Assembly (NCBI GenBank): GCA_021770245.1
Contig: JAETRI010000002.1
Location: forward strand, 1 to 64,000
DNA length: 64,000 nucleotides
Source: Lachnospiraceae bacterium
GTDB taxonomy: Bacteria > Bacillota > Clostridia > Lachnospirales > Lachnospiraceae
Direction: 5' to 3'
Shown here: positions 9,987 through 18,864 of the stretch, in pieces
Numbering within the stretch: position 1 is the first letter of the stretch
Layout of the letters: each line of letters opens with the position of its first letter
The notes under the pieces: model-generated
The model's database searches: none
The model's input: the letters and a program-made list of their open reading frames with translations, nothing else
What the model was told of the DNA's origin: nothing
Position numbers and translations under genes: made by a program

Positions 9987-10988
9987 GTGACACTTTCTGA
10001 AAAAAATGGGAAGAATAGAAATATAAGTTTATCAGTAATTGTGCCAATGTATAACGCGGAAAGCTGGATCAGAAGATGCATTGAATCTATACTTGATCAG
10101 ACATTTCATGAATTGGAAATTATTGTAATAAATGACGGATCAATTGATAATTCCCTGAATATTGTAAAAGACTGCTGCAGAATGGATGATCGGGTACAAT
10201 GTATTTCTACTGAAAATCAGGGAAGTGCAGCAGCTAAAAATGTGGGTCTTAAGCACATATCCGGAAATATTGTTACATTCGTAGACGCTGATGATTTTAT
10301 TGAAGCTGAGATGTATGAAACTATGATAACAACTATGAATGATACGGATGCTGACATTGTTGAGTGTGCCTGTCGTAAGATTAATAGATATGGAAGAATA
10401 CTCAATAATATTGAACTGGTGGATGAAGAAATAGAAGGGAATGAAAAGTGTATTCTTCACTTTATCAGGCAGAAAAATGCTCAAAATTATATGTGTAATA
10501 AAATTTACAGAAGTAAGCTGTTTGAAGGAACTTGTTTTCCTCCTTTGTATTTTAGTGAAGATTACTATATGAATGTAATCCTGCATTCAAGGATCAGTAA
10601 AAAAATCGTAATATCGCAGACTTTTTATAATTATATGCTTCATCCGGGACAGAGTACGGATAAAGGGAATATGAATATAAAGAAAATAGATGGGATTAAA
10701 GCTGGTAATATGGTTGCGGATTTTTTCTCTTACAATAAAAAATTAAAAAACTATGCTGGTCTTTATGCGTGTAATTATGCGTTAGATATGGCAGATATTA
10801 TGGTCGGACTTGATAACAGGATGGTGAAAAAAATTATAAAAAAAATGAAGCCAGAATTATTCAGGGCATTATCTCATATATCATTTGATATGCTTCAAAA
10901 TAAAAACGAAAAGAGAGTTATTTATCAGTGCCTGTTGATGCTAATTGCTAATAGCAATTTCTATGCTTTCAGGTGGTTGCTTAAATAA
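9987..10988 (+). CDS. GT2 glycosyltransferase
   Basis: SLSVIVPMYNAESWIRRCIESILDQTFHELEIIVINDGSIDNS...VDADD. Confidence 0.85.
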   Translation: MTLSEKNGKNRNISLSVIVPMYNAESWIRRCIESILDQTFHELEIIVINDGSIDNSLNIVKDCCRMDDRVQCISTENQGSAAAKNVGLKHISGNIVTFVDADDFIEAEMYETMITTMNDTDADIVECACRKINRYGRILNNIELVDEEIEGNEKCILHFIRQKNAQNYMCNKIYRSKLFEGTCFPPLYFSEDYYMNVILHSRISKKIVISQTFYNYMLHPGQSTDKGNMNIKKIDGIKAGNMVADFFSYNKKLKNYAGLYACNYALDMADIMVGLDNRMVKKIIKKMKPELFRALSHISFDMLQNKNEKRVIYQCLLMLIANSNFYAFRWLLK

Positions 10989-11025
10989 TAGAAAATATAA
11001 AACAGTTATTTGTAAGGAATAAAAA

Positions 11026-11952
11026 ATGTTTTTAGTTCACTATATTACCAGACTACGATATGAGTTTAAATATCGTCTTAAACTGGACATTTGTGATGAA
11101 ACCTTTGAACATATTATAAGATTCTATTATAGAATTCCGTGTTTCAGAAAAGGAAATACTTCAAAAAAACGAGATAGAAGAGTGGTGGTTTCTCTTACAA
11201 CAATTCCTGCCCGACTGGATAAAGTATGGCTTACGACAGAAAGTCTTTTAAGACAGCAGAAAAGACCGGATAAAGTGATTTTATGGTTGGCAGAAGATGA
11301 GTTTCGGGGAATCGAAATTCCCTTGGCGCTGAAGCGGCAGCAGAAAAGAGGGCTGGAAATTCGATACTGTAAAAATCTGAAATCTTATAAAAAATTTTAT
11401 TATACTATGTCAGAGCATCCGGACGCTTATGTATTAGTGGTGGATGATGATTCAATTTATTCGGAAAGAATGGTAGCAGAAATGTTAAACGTCAGTATCC
11501 GCTATCCTGACAATATCATATGCAATCGAGCACATAAGATTCGCATGGATAAAAACGGAGTGTTTCCTTATCTTAAATGGATTTGGTACGAAAACAGAAG
11601 ATCTAAAGTAGAGAATCCCTCTTTTCATAATTTTTTCACGGGATGTGGAGGCGTTTTATTTCCCGTCTGGCTTTTAGATAAAGAAATTTATAGAGAAGAC
11701 ATTTTTATGAAAATTGCGCCTACAGCGGATGATGTCTGGCTTAATTTCATAGCGTGGAAGTCAAAGATACAAGTCGTGATGACAAAGGGAATATTGGGAT
11801 ATATGATACCTGTTCATAGCAGTGCTGATATAGGTCTGTCTTTAAAAAATACAGTCAGGAAAACAGAATATGATGAATGCGAAAATGATTATCAGATCAG
11901 GAATGTTCTTGAATATTTGAACTTAAATGTTAATGAATATATAGAAGAATAA
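11026..11952 (+). CDS. putative glycosyltransferase
   Basis: VVVSLTTIPARLDKVWLTTESLLRQQKRPDKVILWLAEDE...YVLVVDDDSIY. Confidence 0.65.
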   Translation: MFLVHYITRLRYEFKYRLKLDICDETFEHIIRFYYRIPCFRKGNTSKKRDRRVVVSLTTIPARLDKVWLTTESLLRQQKRPDKVILWLAEDEFRGIEIPLALKRQQKRGLEIRYCKNLKSYKKFYYTMSEHPDAYVLVVDDDSIYSERMVAEMLNVSIRYPDNIICNRAHKIRMDKNGVFPYLKWIWYENRRSKVENPSFHNFFTGCGGVLFPVWLLDKEIYREDIFMKIAPTADDVWLNFIAWKSKIQVVMTKGILGYMIPVHSSADIGLSLKNTVRKTEYDECENDYQIRNVLEYLNLNVNEYIEE

Positions 11953-11962
11953 AGGAAGGATG

Positions 11963-11998
11963 GTATGATAAACAAACCTGCTGGCCTGTTTATCATAC
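11963..11998 (+). repeat. hairpin module A (copy A5)
   Basis: GTATGATAAACA / TGTTTATCATAC 12-bp stem, inner AACC-TGCT-GGCC. Confidence 0.7.
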
Positions 11999-12037
11999 GC
12001 AGACTGGTGTCGTAAATGCCCTGAATTCGAATTGCAT

Positions 12038-12066
12038 ATGCGAAGTTGTCTGCGTAAATTTCGCAT
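12038..12066 (+). repeat. hairpin module C-like
   Basis: ATGCGAA ... TTCGCAT inverted repeat. Confidence 0.45.
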
Positions 12067-12090
12067 GTCAGAGCCGCAGAGGAGGTTAGG

Positions 12091-12122
12091 TTGAAAAATA
12101 AGCCCGATGGCTTATTTTTCAA
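12091..12122 (+). repeat. hairpin module A (copy A1)
   Basis: TTGAAAAATAAGCC-CGAT-GGCTTATTTTTCAA, perfect 14-bp stem. Confidence 0.9.
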
Positions 12123-12125
12123 TCT

Positions 12126-12153
12126 CAATTTGTGCCGCAGGCGGCCCAAATTG
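12126..12153 (+). repeat. hairpin module B (copy B1)
   Basis: CAATTTGTGCCGCAGGCGGCCCAAATTG; same 28-mer at 17229-17256. Confidence 0.9.
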
Positions 12154-12161
12154 AATCGCAG

Positions 12162-12189
12162 ATGAGAAATCGCATCCGCGATTTCTCAT
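12162..12189 (+). repeat. hairpin module C (copy C1)
   Basis: ATGAGAAATCGC-ATCC-GCGATTTCTCAT, perfect 12-bp stem. Confidence 0.9.
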
Positions 12190-12225
12190 TGCGGTGCCGC
12201 AAAAGACGCGGTATGGAGGATTAGC

Positions 12226-12244
12226 GTGAAATCTTCGATTTCAC
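12226..12244 (+). repeat. hairpin module E (copy E1)
   Basis: GTGAAATC-TTC-GATTTCAC. Confidence 0.85.
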
Positions 12245-12257
12245 GATCCTGATTTGT

Positions 12258-12277
12258 CTGCCCGCCGAGGCGGGCAG
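12258..12277 (+). repeat. hairpin module F (copy F1)
   Basis: CTGCCCGC-CGAG-GCGGGCAG followed by ATGG. Confidence 0.85.
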
Positions 12278-12289
12278 ATGGAAGTTAGT

Positions 12290-12308
12290 GTAAAATTTAC
12301 GATTTTAC
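12290..12308 (+). repeat. hairpin module E variant (E5)
   Basis: GTAAAATT-TAC-GATTTTAC; stem changed on both arms relative to E1. Confidence 0.75.
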
Positions 12309-12340
12309 GGGAAACGAAAGTTCCCTTAGTCCGAATTAAA

Positions 12341-12358
12341 TGCCTGTTAAAGCGGGCA
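12341..12358 (+). repeat. hairpin module F variant (F4) with SD tail
   Basis: TGCCTGTTAAAGCGGGCA then GATGGGAGTTGAC before GTG 12372; pairing via G-U. Confidence 0.7.
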
Positions 12359-12371
12359 GATGGGAGTTGAC

Positions 12372-12851
12372 GTGAAAAGGATAGGAAAGTACTTATGTTT
12401 TAGTTTATACTCTGTAGTTCTTTTTTCTGTAGGTATATTCTGGATGGCAAAAAAAGCGGGCTCTGTTATGATTGAAAAACAGATGAATGTAGAAAAATTT
12501 CATAAACTGTTTTTAGTATTAGATGCCTGGATCAAGAAAAAGCAGCAGGGAAAAAGCATGGCGGATTTCCTAAAAAGAAATGCTTATCATTCTGTTGCTA
12601 TTTATGGGCTAAGCAATGTAGGAAGATTATTGGAAGAGGACTTAAAAGACTTGGCAGAGATTCGTTATGGCATCGATCGAAGAGAGATTTCTGCTGGATT
12701 TCCTGTTTTCAGGCCGGAAGAGGATTTGCCGAAGGTTGATGCAGTGATTGTAACAGCTGCATATGAATTTGATGAAATTGAAGAAATGCTTAAGAAGAAA
12801 CTGAGTTGTCCCATTTATTCTATTGAGGATATTATTTATTTTATGAATTGA
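12372..12851 (+). CDS. stand-alone Rossmann-like module protein with N-terminal TM segment
   Basis: YLCFSLYSVVLFSVGIFWMA; then HSVAIYGLSNVGRLLEEDLKDLAEIRYGIDRREISAGFPVFRPEE...DAVIVTAAYEFDEI; GTG start inferred because the ORF-track ATG (12360) lies in the repeat. Confidence 0.65.
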   Translation: MKRIGKYLCFSLYSVVLFSVGIFWMAKKAGSVMIEKQMNVEKFHKLFLVLDAWIKKKQQGKSMADFLKRNAYHSVAIYGLSNVGRLLEEDLKDLAEIRYGIDRREISAGFPVFRPEEDLPKVDAVIVTAAYEFDEIEEMLKKKLSCPIYSIEDIIYFMN

Positions 12852-12920
12852 GAAGATAAGCATAAGTATGAAGATGCAGACGGAGATGTTAACGAAAAGA
12901 TAGGAAAGGATTAGAGAAGA

Positions 12921-14120
12921 GTGGAGTATCCATTGGTTACAGTGATAATACCCGTCTTTAACAGGGAAGATACAATCTCAAGGGCCGTTAACAGCGTTTT
13001 ACAACAAAAATATAAAAATATTGAAGTAATCATTGTAGATGACTGTTCAAATGATTCTACTGTCAATGTGGTAAAAGATTTTAGAGATCCCAGAGTTAAA
13101 CTCATATGCCTGCCACAGAATCACGGAGCTAATTATGCAAGAAACAGGGGGATTGAAAATGCAAAGGGTACATACATTGCATTTCAGGACAGCGATGACG
13201 AATGGCTGAAAGGCAAACTGGATAAACAGATAAAATATATGACGAATAATAATCTTGCCGCATCGTTCTGCCCATATATTCTGTGCGATGGGGAACAAAG
13301 GCAGATTATACCTCTTGATTTTGAAAACCGGGATTTATATACAAAGCAGCTAAAAGAAAAATTAAAAAGGGGAAATGTGGTAGGAACGCCGACTCTGGTT
13401 GTAAAAAAGGATGTATTTTCTCAAATCGGGATGTTTGATGAAAAAATGACCAGACTGCAGGACTATGAATTTGTGCTTCGCTTTATAAAGAAATACAGTT
13501 TGGGGTATATAGCCGAACCTCTTGTAAAAGCGTACAGGGTGGAGGGAAGTATCAGCAACAGTGAGGGCGCCTTTTTAGATGCATATAAGAGATTGGCCGA
13601 GAAGCACTCTGATTTTATTGATTTGGATTGTATGATAGACAGTATTTTTAAGTATTCGGCTGTCTTTCAAAACGGGGAAATAAATTGGGAGAAATTTGAT
13701 GGATTAATAAAGATTATAAGAGAAAGAACGTCTTGCGGAGCGCACAAGGATTTTTATAAGCTAATTATAGAATATATTTACAAAAGATATTTTCCAGTCA
13801 AAAAAATGATAGAGGATTGGTATGCTTTTTTGACCGAATCTATCAAGACAGAGGCGTTCGCAATTTATGGAGCTGGGGTGTACGGACGAAGAGCCTGCAA
13901 TGATTTAAAAAGGCAGGGGTGTATTCCTAAATGCTTTCTGGTAACGAAACAAAGAGAACAATTAGAGATAGAGGGAGTGCCGGTGGTGGAATTGTCGGTA
14001 GATTTTAATAGAAATATGCCGGTTATAGTTGCTGTCTCATGGGAAAAACAGAAGGACATAATACAAAATTTGCAGATCGCAGGCATTTGTAGATTTTGTA
14101 TCTATCCATTCTGCCAGTAA
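12921..14120 (+). CDS. GT2 glycosyltransferase with C-terminal Rossmann-like module
   Basis: LVTVIIPVFNREDTISRAVNSVLQQKYKNIEVIIVDDCSNDS; C-term FAIYGAGVYGRRACNDLKRQGCIPKCFLVTK. Confidence 0.85.
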   Translation: MEYPLVTVIIPVFNREDTISRAVNSVLQQKYKNIEVIIVDDCSNDSTVNVVKDFRDPRVKLICLPQNHGANYARNRGIENAKGTYIAFQDSDDEWLKGKLDKQIKYMTNNNLAASFCPYILCDGEQRQIIPLDFENRDLYTKQLKEKLKRGNVVGTPTLVVKKDVFSQIGMFDEKMTRLQDYEFVLRFIKKYSLGYIAEPLVKAYRVEGSISNSEGAFLDAYKRLAEKHSDFIDLDCMIDSIFKYSAVFQNGEINWEKFDGLIKIIRERTSCGAHKDFYKLIIEYIYKRYFPVKKMIEDWYAFLTESIKTEAFAIYGAGVYGRRACNDLKRQGCIPKCFLVTKQREQLEIEGVPVVELSVDFNRNMPVIVAVSWEKQKDIIQNLQIAGICRFCIYPFCQ

Positions 14121-14168
14121 TTCGATGCGTCTTGCAGATATGAATCAACTTGGAACAGGAAGGAACCT

Positions 14169-15407
14169 ATGGAGAACGTATATGATATCAGAAAGGATAA
14201 ACAACTGCAGTTTATATTATCCACAGAACATTCGTCATCCGATATAAACAATGAGAAGCTATGCACTGTAGCAATTGTTGTGAATTTGTATTATACGGAA
14301 AAAGTAAAGTATTATAGTACGTATTTAAATAAGTTACCGGAAGGCATCCCTTTATATGTTTTTTCATCAAGAGAAGATACTCTGCTGGAAATAAAAAAAT
14401 ATTTGCTTCATAAAAATACAATCTATTTAGAAAAGGAAAACCGGGGAAGAGATTTAAGTGCCTTTTTGGTTGCCTTTCATCCATATCTAAATCAATATAA
14501 CACGATATGTTTTATACATGATAAAAAGGAACATACACCTTGGGTAAAGCAAGACGTAGACAAATGGAATGAAAACTTGTGGGGGAACATGCTCGCTTCG
14601 GCCCCATATATCTATAATGTTTTAAATTTGTTTGAAAGTCAGCCTACATTAGGTATACTCTTTCCGCCGGAACCCATAGGGAAGTATAGGTCTGCATGGT
14701 TCCGGGCCTCATGGATGGAAAATTTTGATAATTGCATGAAGCTGGCGCAAAGAATGGAATTATCAGCAGACATAAGCATGGATAAACCGCCGATCGCGTT
14801 GGGAAGCGTTTTTTGGTCAAGGAAAGAGGTGTTGGAAAAACTGTTTCATCTGAATTGGAGATACGAAGATTTTCCAGACGAACCGATGCCCGATGATTCT
14901 ACAATCAGCCATGCGGTGGAACGTATTTTCGGCTATATTGCTCAGGATGCCGGGTATGAAGCGGGTACGGTTATGACAGAACAATATGCTTCCTGGTTAT
15001 TACTTTTTATCCAGGACTATTTCAGGCAGATGTTTTCCGAACTATCAAATCGGATGGGGATAGATAACCTGAGGCAGTTTGATGTGCTGAGTGTTCAAAA
15101 GAAGAGAATCATAAAGTACATCAAAGCGCATGATACGGTTTTCCTGTATGGAACGGGCAAATTTGGGAAAGTCCTTTTAAGGCTGCTGCGAGAGGAAAAA
15201 TTGGAACCGGCAGGCTTTCTGGTAACAAAAAGAATGGAAGGTCAGGATGTTATAGATGATTTGAAGGTATATGAAATCACGGCTCCTGATCTTAAAAAAA
15301 ACGGGACCGGAATTATCCTGACAGTTTTTTACCCGTTGCAGAAAGAAATGATTCGGGAATTAAAAAGGCAGGATATCTGCGACTATATGATTTTATTTCA
15401 CCAGTGA
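14169..15407 (+). CDS. RgpF-like (rhamnan synthesis F) protein with C-terminal Rossmann-like module
   Basis: YNTICFIHDKKEHTP...WGNMLASAPYIYNVLNLFESQPTLGILFPPEP; C-term TVFLYGTGKFGKVLLRLLREEKLEPAGFLVTK. Confidence 0.75.
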   Translation: MENVYDIRKDKQLQFILSTEHSSSDINNEKLCTVAIVVNLYYTEKVKYYSTYLNKLPEGIPLYVFSSREDTLLEIKKYLLHKNTIYLEKENRGRDLSAFLVAFHPYLNQYNTICFIHDKKEHTPWVKQDVDKWNENLWGNMLASAPYIYNVLNLFESQPTLGILFPPEPIGKYRSAWFRASWMENFDNCMKLAQRMELSADISMDKPPIALGSVFWSRKEVLEKLFHLNWRYEDFPDEPMPDDSTISHAVERIFGYIAQDAGYEAGTVMTEQYASWLLLFIQDYFRQMFSELSNRMGIDNLRQFDVLSVQKKRIIKYIKAHDTVFLYGTGKFGKVLLRLLREEKLEPAGFLVTKRMEGQDVIDDLKVYEITAPDLKKNGTGIILTVFYPLQKEMIRELKRQDICDYMILFHQ

Positions 15408-16150
15408 GTTTTTATTCAGAAAAGGAGCCCCCATTGAACATAGCCATCATTTTCGCCGGCGGAGCCGGAAAGCGGATGCACGCCAAGGACAGGCCCAAGC
15501 AGTTCCTGCTGGTCCACGGGAAACCGATTATCGTACATACCATAGAGGTATTTCAATACCATGAGGAAATCGACGGGATCGTGGTGGCCTGCCTGGAGGA
15601 CTGGATTCCCTACATGGAGGAAATGAAATACCGGTATCGTCTGGATAAAATCGGAAGGATCGTTCCCGGAGGGGCCACAGGGCAGCTGTCCATCTACAAC
15701 GGCGTGAAGGCTGCGGCGGAGCTCTACGGGACGGAGGACAACATTGTATTGATCCACGACGGCGTCCGTCCCTTAATTGACGAAGAAATCATCCATGAGA
15801 ATATCATGGGGGTAAAACAATACGGTTCGGCGGTCACCTGCGCCCGTGCCCAGGAAACCTTTGTGATGATTGACGATCAGGGCGAGATCACGGAGGTGGA
15901 GGAGCGGAAGTATTCCCGGCTGGCCAAGGCGCCGGAGAGCTTTTGGTTAAAGGAGCTGCTCACCGTGGAGGAGCAGGCGGTCCGGGACGGGCGTACGGAG
16001 ATGATCGATTCCTGTACCCTCATGAGGGCATACGGAAAGAAAATGCATGTGGTGGAGTGTTCCTATGAAAATATCAAGGTGACTACGCCGAATGATTTCT
16101 ATACCTTCCGGGCTCTCTATGATGCAAAGGAGAATCAGCAGCTGATGTGA
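15404..16150 (+). CDS. IspD/TarI-like cytidylyltransferase
   Basis: NIAIIFAGGAGKRMHAKDRPKQFLLVHGKPIIVHTIEVF...VLIHDGVRPL; true start may be ~15434. Confidence 0.8.
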   Translation: MSFYSEKEPPLNIAIIFAGGAGKRMHAKDRPKQFLLVHGKPIIVHTIEVFQYHEEIDGIVVACLEDWIPYMEEMKYRYRLDKIGRIVPGGATGQLSIYNGVKAAAELYGTEDNIVLIHDGVRPLIDEEIIHENIMGVKQYGSAVTCARAQETFVMIDDQGEITEVEERKYSRLAKAPESFWLKELLTVEEQAVRDGRTEMIDSCTLMRAYGKKMHVVECSYENIKVTTPNDFYTFRALYDAKENQQLM

Positions 16151-16192
16151 GGAAATGGCAATGATGGCAGAGAAGGACAGGGGGAGCGTGCA

Positions 16193-17257
16193 GTGAACAA
16201 GGTGGTCCTGGAGGATATGGAATATATTGACAGGCAGGCGGAACATGACAGGCTGGACGGAAGCAGAGTGCTGATTTCCGGCGCCACAGGCCTGATCGGG
16301 AAATACCTGGTCCGGTTTCTGGCGCAGTATTGTCACTGCACGGTTTTCGCCGTGGTCCGCGACGGGAAGAAGGCCCGGGCCCTCTGGGAGGATCTGGGGG
16401 ACCTGGTACAGACTGTCTGCACCGATATCACGGAACTGGAGGCGGATGACAGAGACATAGACTACATGATCCATGCCGCCTGCATCACCTCCAGCAGAAG
16501 CTTTTCCACAGAGCCGGTGGAGACTATCCGGACTTCCGTGGAGGGAACCGGGAGGATGCTGGAATTTGCCAGGAAAAATCCGGTCAAGGGCTTTGTCTTC
16601 CTCTCCACTATGGAGGTATACGGCACGCCGTCCACGGACGAGAAGATCGGAGAGCTTCATGGGACGGACCTGGACACCATGTCGTCCCGGAGCTCCTATC
16701 CGGAGAGCAAGAGGTTATGCGAGAGTATGTGCAGGGCCTATTTTTCGGAATACGGAGTGCCGGCCCGGGTACTGCGCTTAACCCAGACCTTTGGTCCGGG
16801 GGCGGCCTATGATGATACCCGGGTATTTGCGGAATTTGCCCGGTGCGCCATAGAGGGAAGGGACATTATCCTTCATACCAGGGGAGAGACAAAGAGGAAT
16901 TATCTCTATCTTGCGGATGCCTGCACGGCCATTCTGGCGGTATTGACGAAAGGAGCGAGCGGGGAGGCGTATAACGCGGCCAATGAGGATACCTACTGCA
17001 GTATCAGGGAAATGGCGGAACTGGTCGTATCTCAGTGTGGAGAACAGGGGCTCAGAGTGCGGGTGGAGCAGGAAGAGTCGGCAGCGGAGAAATATGGCTA
17101 TGCGCCTATGCTGCGGATGAACCTGGATACATCCAAGCTGCAGAAGCTTGGGTGGAAGCCTGGTACCGGGCTTGCGGATATGTATCGGAGGACGATCCGG
17201 TCTATGACAGAGGACAGGGAAGGGAGCACAATTTGTGCCGCAGGCGGCCCAAATTGA
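16193..17257 (+). CDS. NAD-dependent epimerase/dehydratase (SDR)
   Basis: VLISGATGLIGKYLVRFL...SRSSYPESKRLCE; last residues are encoded by repeat B2. Confidence 0.85.
   Translation: MNKVVLEDMEYIDRQAEHDRLDGSRVLISGATGLIGKYLVRFLAQYCHCTVFAVVRDGKKARALWEDLGDLVQTVCTDITELEADDRDIDYMIHAACITSSRSFSTEPVETIRTSVEGTGRMLEFARKNPVKGFVFLSTMEVYGTPSTDEKIGELHGTDLDTMSSRSSYPESKRLCESMCRAYFSEYGVPARVLRLTQTFGPGAAYDDTRVFAEFARCAIEGRDIILHTRGETKRNYLYLADACTAILAVLTKGASGEAYNAANEDTYCSIREMAELVVSQCGEQGLRVRVEQEESAAEKYGYAPMLRMNLDTSKLQKLGWKPGTGLADMYRRTIRSMTEDREGSTICAAGGPN
17229..17256 (+). repeat. hairpin module B (copy B2)
   Basis: identical 28-mer to 12126-12153; overlaps 3' end of the epimerase CDS. Confidence 0.9.
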
Positions 17258-17264
17258 ATCACAG

Positions 17265-17291
17265 ATGGGAAACGCATTCGCGGTTTCCCAT
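17265..17291 (+). repeat. hairpin module C (copy C2)
   Basis: ATGGGAAACGC-ATTC-GCGGTTTCCCAT; both arms changed relative to C1 with pairing kept. Confidence 0.85.
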
Positions 17292-17327
17292 TGCGCTGCC
17301 GCGCAGGATGCGGCAAGGAGGATTGGG

Positions 17328-18761
17328 ATGGAATCAAAGTATTTAGCAGCCTTGTCTGCACGGCTGAAGGAATATCAGTCTGTATTGATTTACGGGGCCG
17401 GAGGGGTCGCCAAAAACATGCTGATATTTTTAAATCCCTGTCTGGACAGAAAACATACCCATATCGTGGTATCCCAAAAGGAGGAAAATGAAAGGGAACT
17501 GGCAGGGTATCCCGTGAGGCAGATTGATGAGTTGATAGAGATCCGGAATCAGGCGTTTGTGATTGTGGCCACGATGCCGGAGCAGGCGGCGGTGTTGAAG
17601 AGGAATCTTGACAAATTAGGGTTCCGCAATTATATGACGGCAGAGGAACTTTCGGAGCAGCTGTACCGGGAGATCTGGCAGGAGGAAATTCATGAAAATA
17701 AAATCGTATTCTCTAATTTCATAGGAGCAGGCTTTGGAGGAAATGAGAAATACCTGGCACTGGATTTGCTGGAGCGTTCCCAAGCTCTGGATCTGGTATG
17801 GATCGTAAAGAAAGAGGGAATGAGATTTCCGGCGGGGATCCGGCAGGTGCGGTATGGAACCTATGAGCATTACCGGGAGCTGGGGACGGCCCGAATCTGG
17901 ATAGACAATCAGCATAAGAATTTTTTTACAAGGAAGAGAGAGGGCCAGTGCTATATACAGACCTGGCATGGAGGAGGTCCCCTGAAAAAAATCGAGTTTG
18001 ACGGAAAGAACGTATCCGGTTCATCCCTGGCCTTATGTGAGATGGATTCCAAGCTGGTGGATATTATGGTATCGCCGAGCAGGTTTAACAGCGAAGTGTA
18101 CCGGAGGGCCTTTCACTATGAGGGAGAAATCATGGAATGCGGTTATCCGCGGAACGATATTTTCTGGAAGGATAGCGGGATCAGAAAAGAGATCGAGCAA
18201 CTGTTTGGTGCGGAGCCGGGGGAAATGATTGCGCTTTATGCGCCCACATTCCGGAATTTTGCAAGAAGGGAAAAGGACGTGCTGGATCTGGAAGGGGCCC
18301 GAAATGCCCTGGAAAAAAGATTCGGGAAGAAATGCAGGATTTTTGTCCGGTTTCATCCCCGCGTTGCGGAAACCGAGAAAGATTATCCGGGGATAGGGGG
18401 CTGCGCGGACGTGACAGCTTATGAGGATATTCAGGAGCTCATGGTGGCAGCGGACGTTCTGATCACGGATTATTCCTCGGTGATGTGGGACTTTTCCCTG
18501 AGCGGGAAGCCGGTATTTCTGTTTCATCCGGATGTGGATCTCTATGAAGAAGACAGGGGATACTATCTGCCGTTTCGAAAGATGCCATATGTGGAGAGCT
18601 TTGACAACGAAGACCTGTGCAGAAAGATCGAAAGCTTTAACGAAAGGGGATACAGGGAGCGGGTCAAAGCCTTTGTGGAGGAGTATGGTTCCTTTGACAA
18701 AGGAACCGCGACAAAGGCTGTGGGAGACCGTATCATGAGTTTTTTGAAGCAGGAAAGCTGA
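17328..18761 (+). CDS. N-terminal Rossmann-like module fused to CDP-glycerol glycerophosphotransferase-like protein
   Basis: SVLIYGAGGVAKNMLIFL; IQTWHGGGPLKKIEFD; ALYAPTFRN; VLITDYSSVMWDFSLSGKPVFLFHPD; start refined from 17235. Confidence 0.85.
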   Translation: MESKYLAALSARLKEYQSVLIYGAGGVAKNMLIFLNPCLDRKHTHIVVSQKEENERELAGYPVRQIDELIEIRNQAFVIVATMPEQAAVLKRNLDKLGFRNYMTAEELSEQLYREIWQEEIHENKIVFSNFIGAGFGGNEKYLALDLLERSQALDLVWIVKKEGMRFPAGIRQVRYGTYEHYRELGTARIWIDNQHKNFFTRKREGQCYIQTWHGGGPLKKIEFDGKNVSGSSLALCEMDSKLVDIMVSPSRFNSEVYRRAFHYEGEIMECGYPRNDIFWKDSGIRKEIEQLFGAEPGEMIALYAPTFRNFARREKDVLDLEGARNALEKRFGKKCRIFVRFHPRVAETEKDYPGIGGCADVTAYEDIQELMVAADVLITDYSSVMWDFSLSGKPVFLFHPDVDLYEEDRGYYLPFRKMPYVESFDNEDLCRKIESFNERGYRERVKAFVEEYGSFDKGTATKAVGDRIMSFLKQES

Positions 18762-18864
18762 GCTTAAGACAATCATGGAGGGAAGGGGCAGCGGGCAGAT
18801 GATCGGATTTATACTGCTTTGATCGGGATTTTATTTTATAAATCGAAAAGGTGAGGCGTACAGG

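Noticed and set aside
11963-12371. CRISPR-like array
   Set aside because: Units are different hairpins of unequal length without a constant repeat plus unique spacers, and no cas genes are present.
12360-12371. ATG 12360 as the start of the 12372 protein
   Set aside because: This ATG is part of the recurrent GCAGATGGGAG tail found before other genes; GGGAG is better read as the SD for GTG 12372.
15404-16150. MEP-pathway IspD
   Set aside because: Sequence alone cannot exclude it, but context with CDP-glycerol transferases and alditol enzymes favours a TarI-like role; left as IspD/TarI-like.
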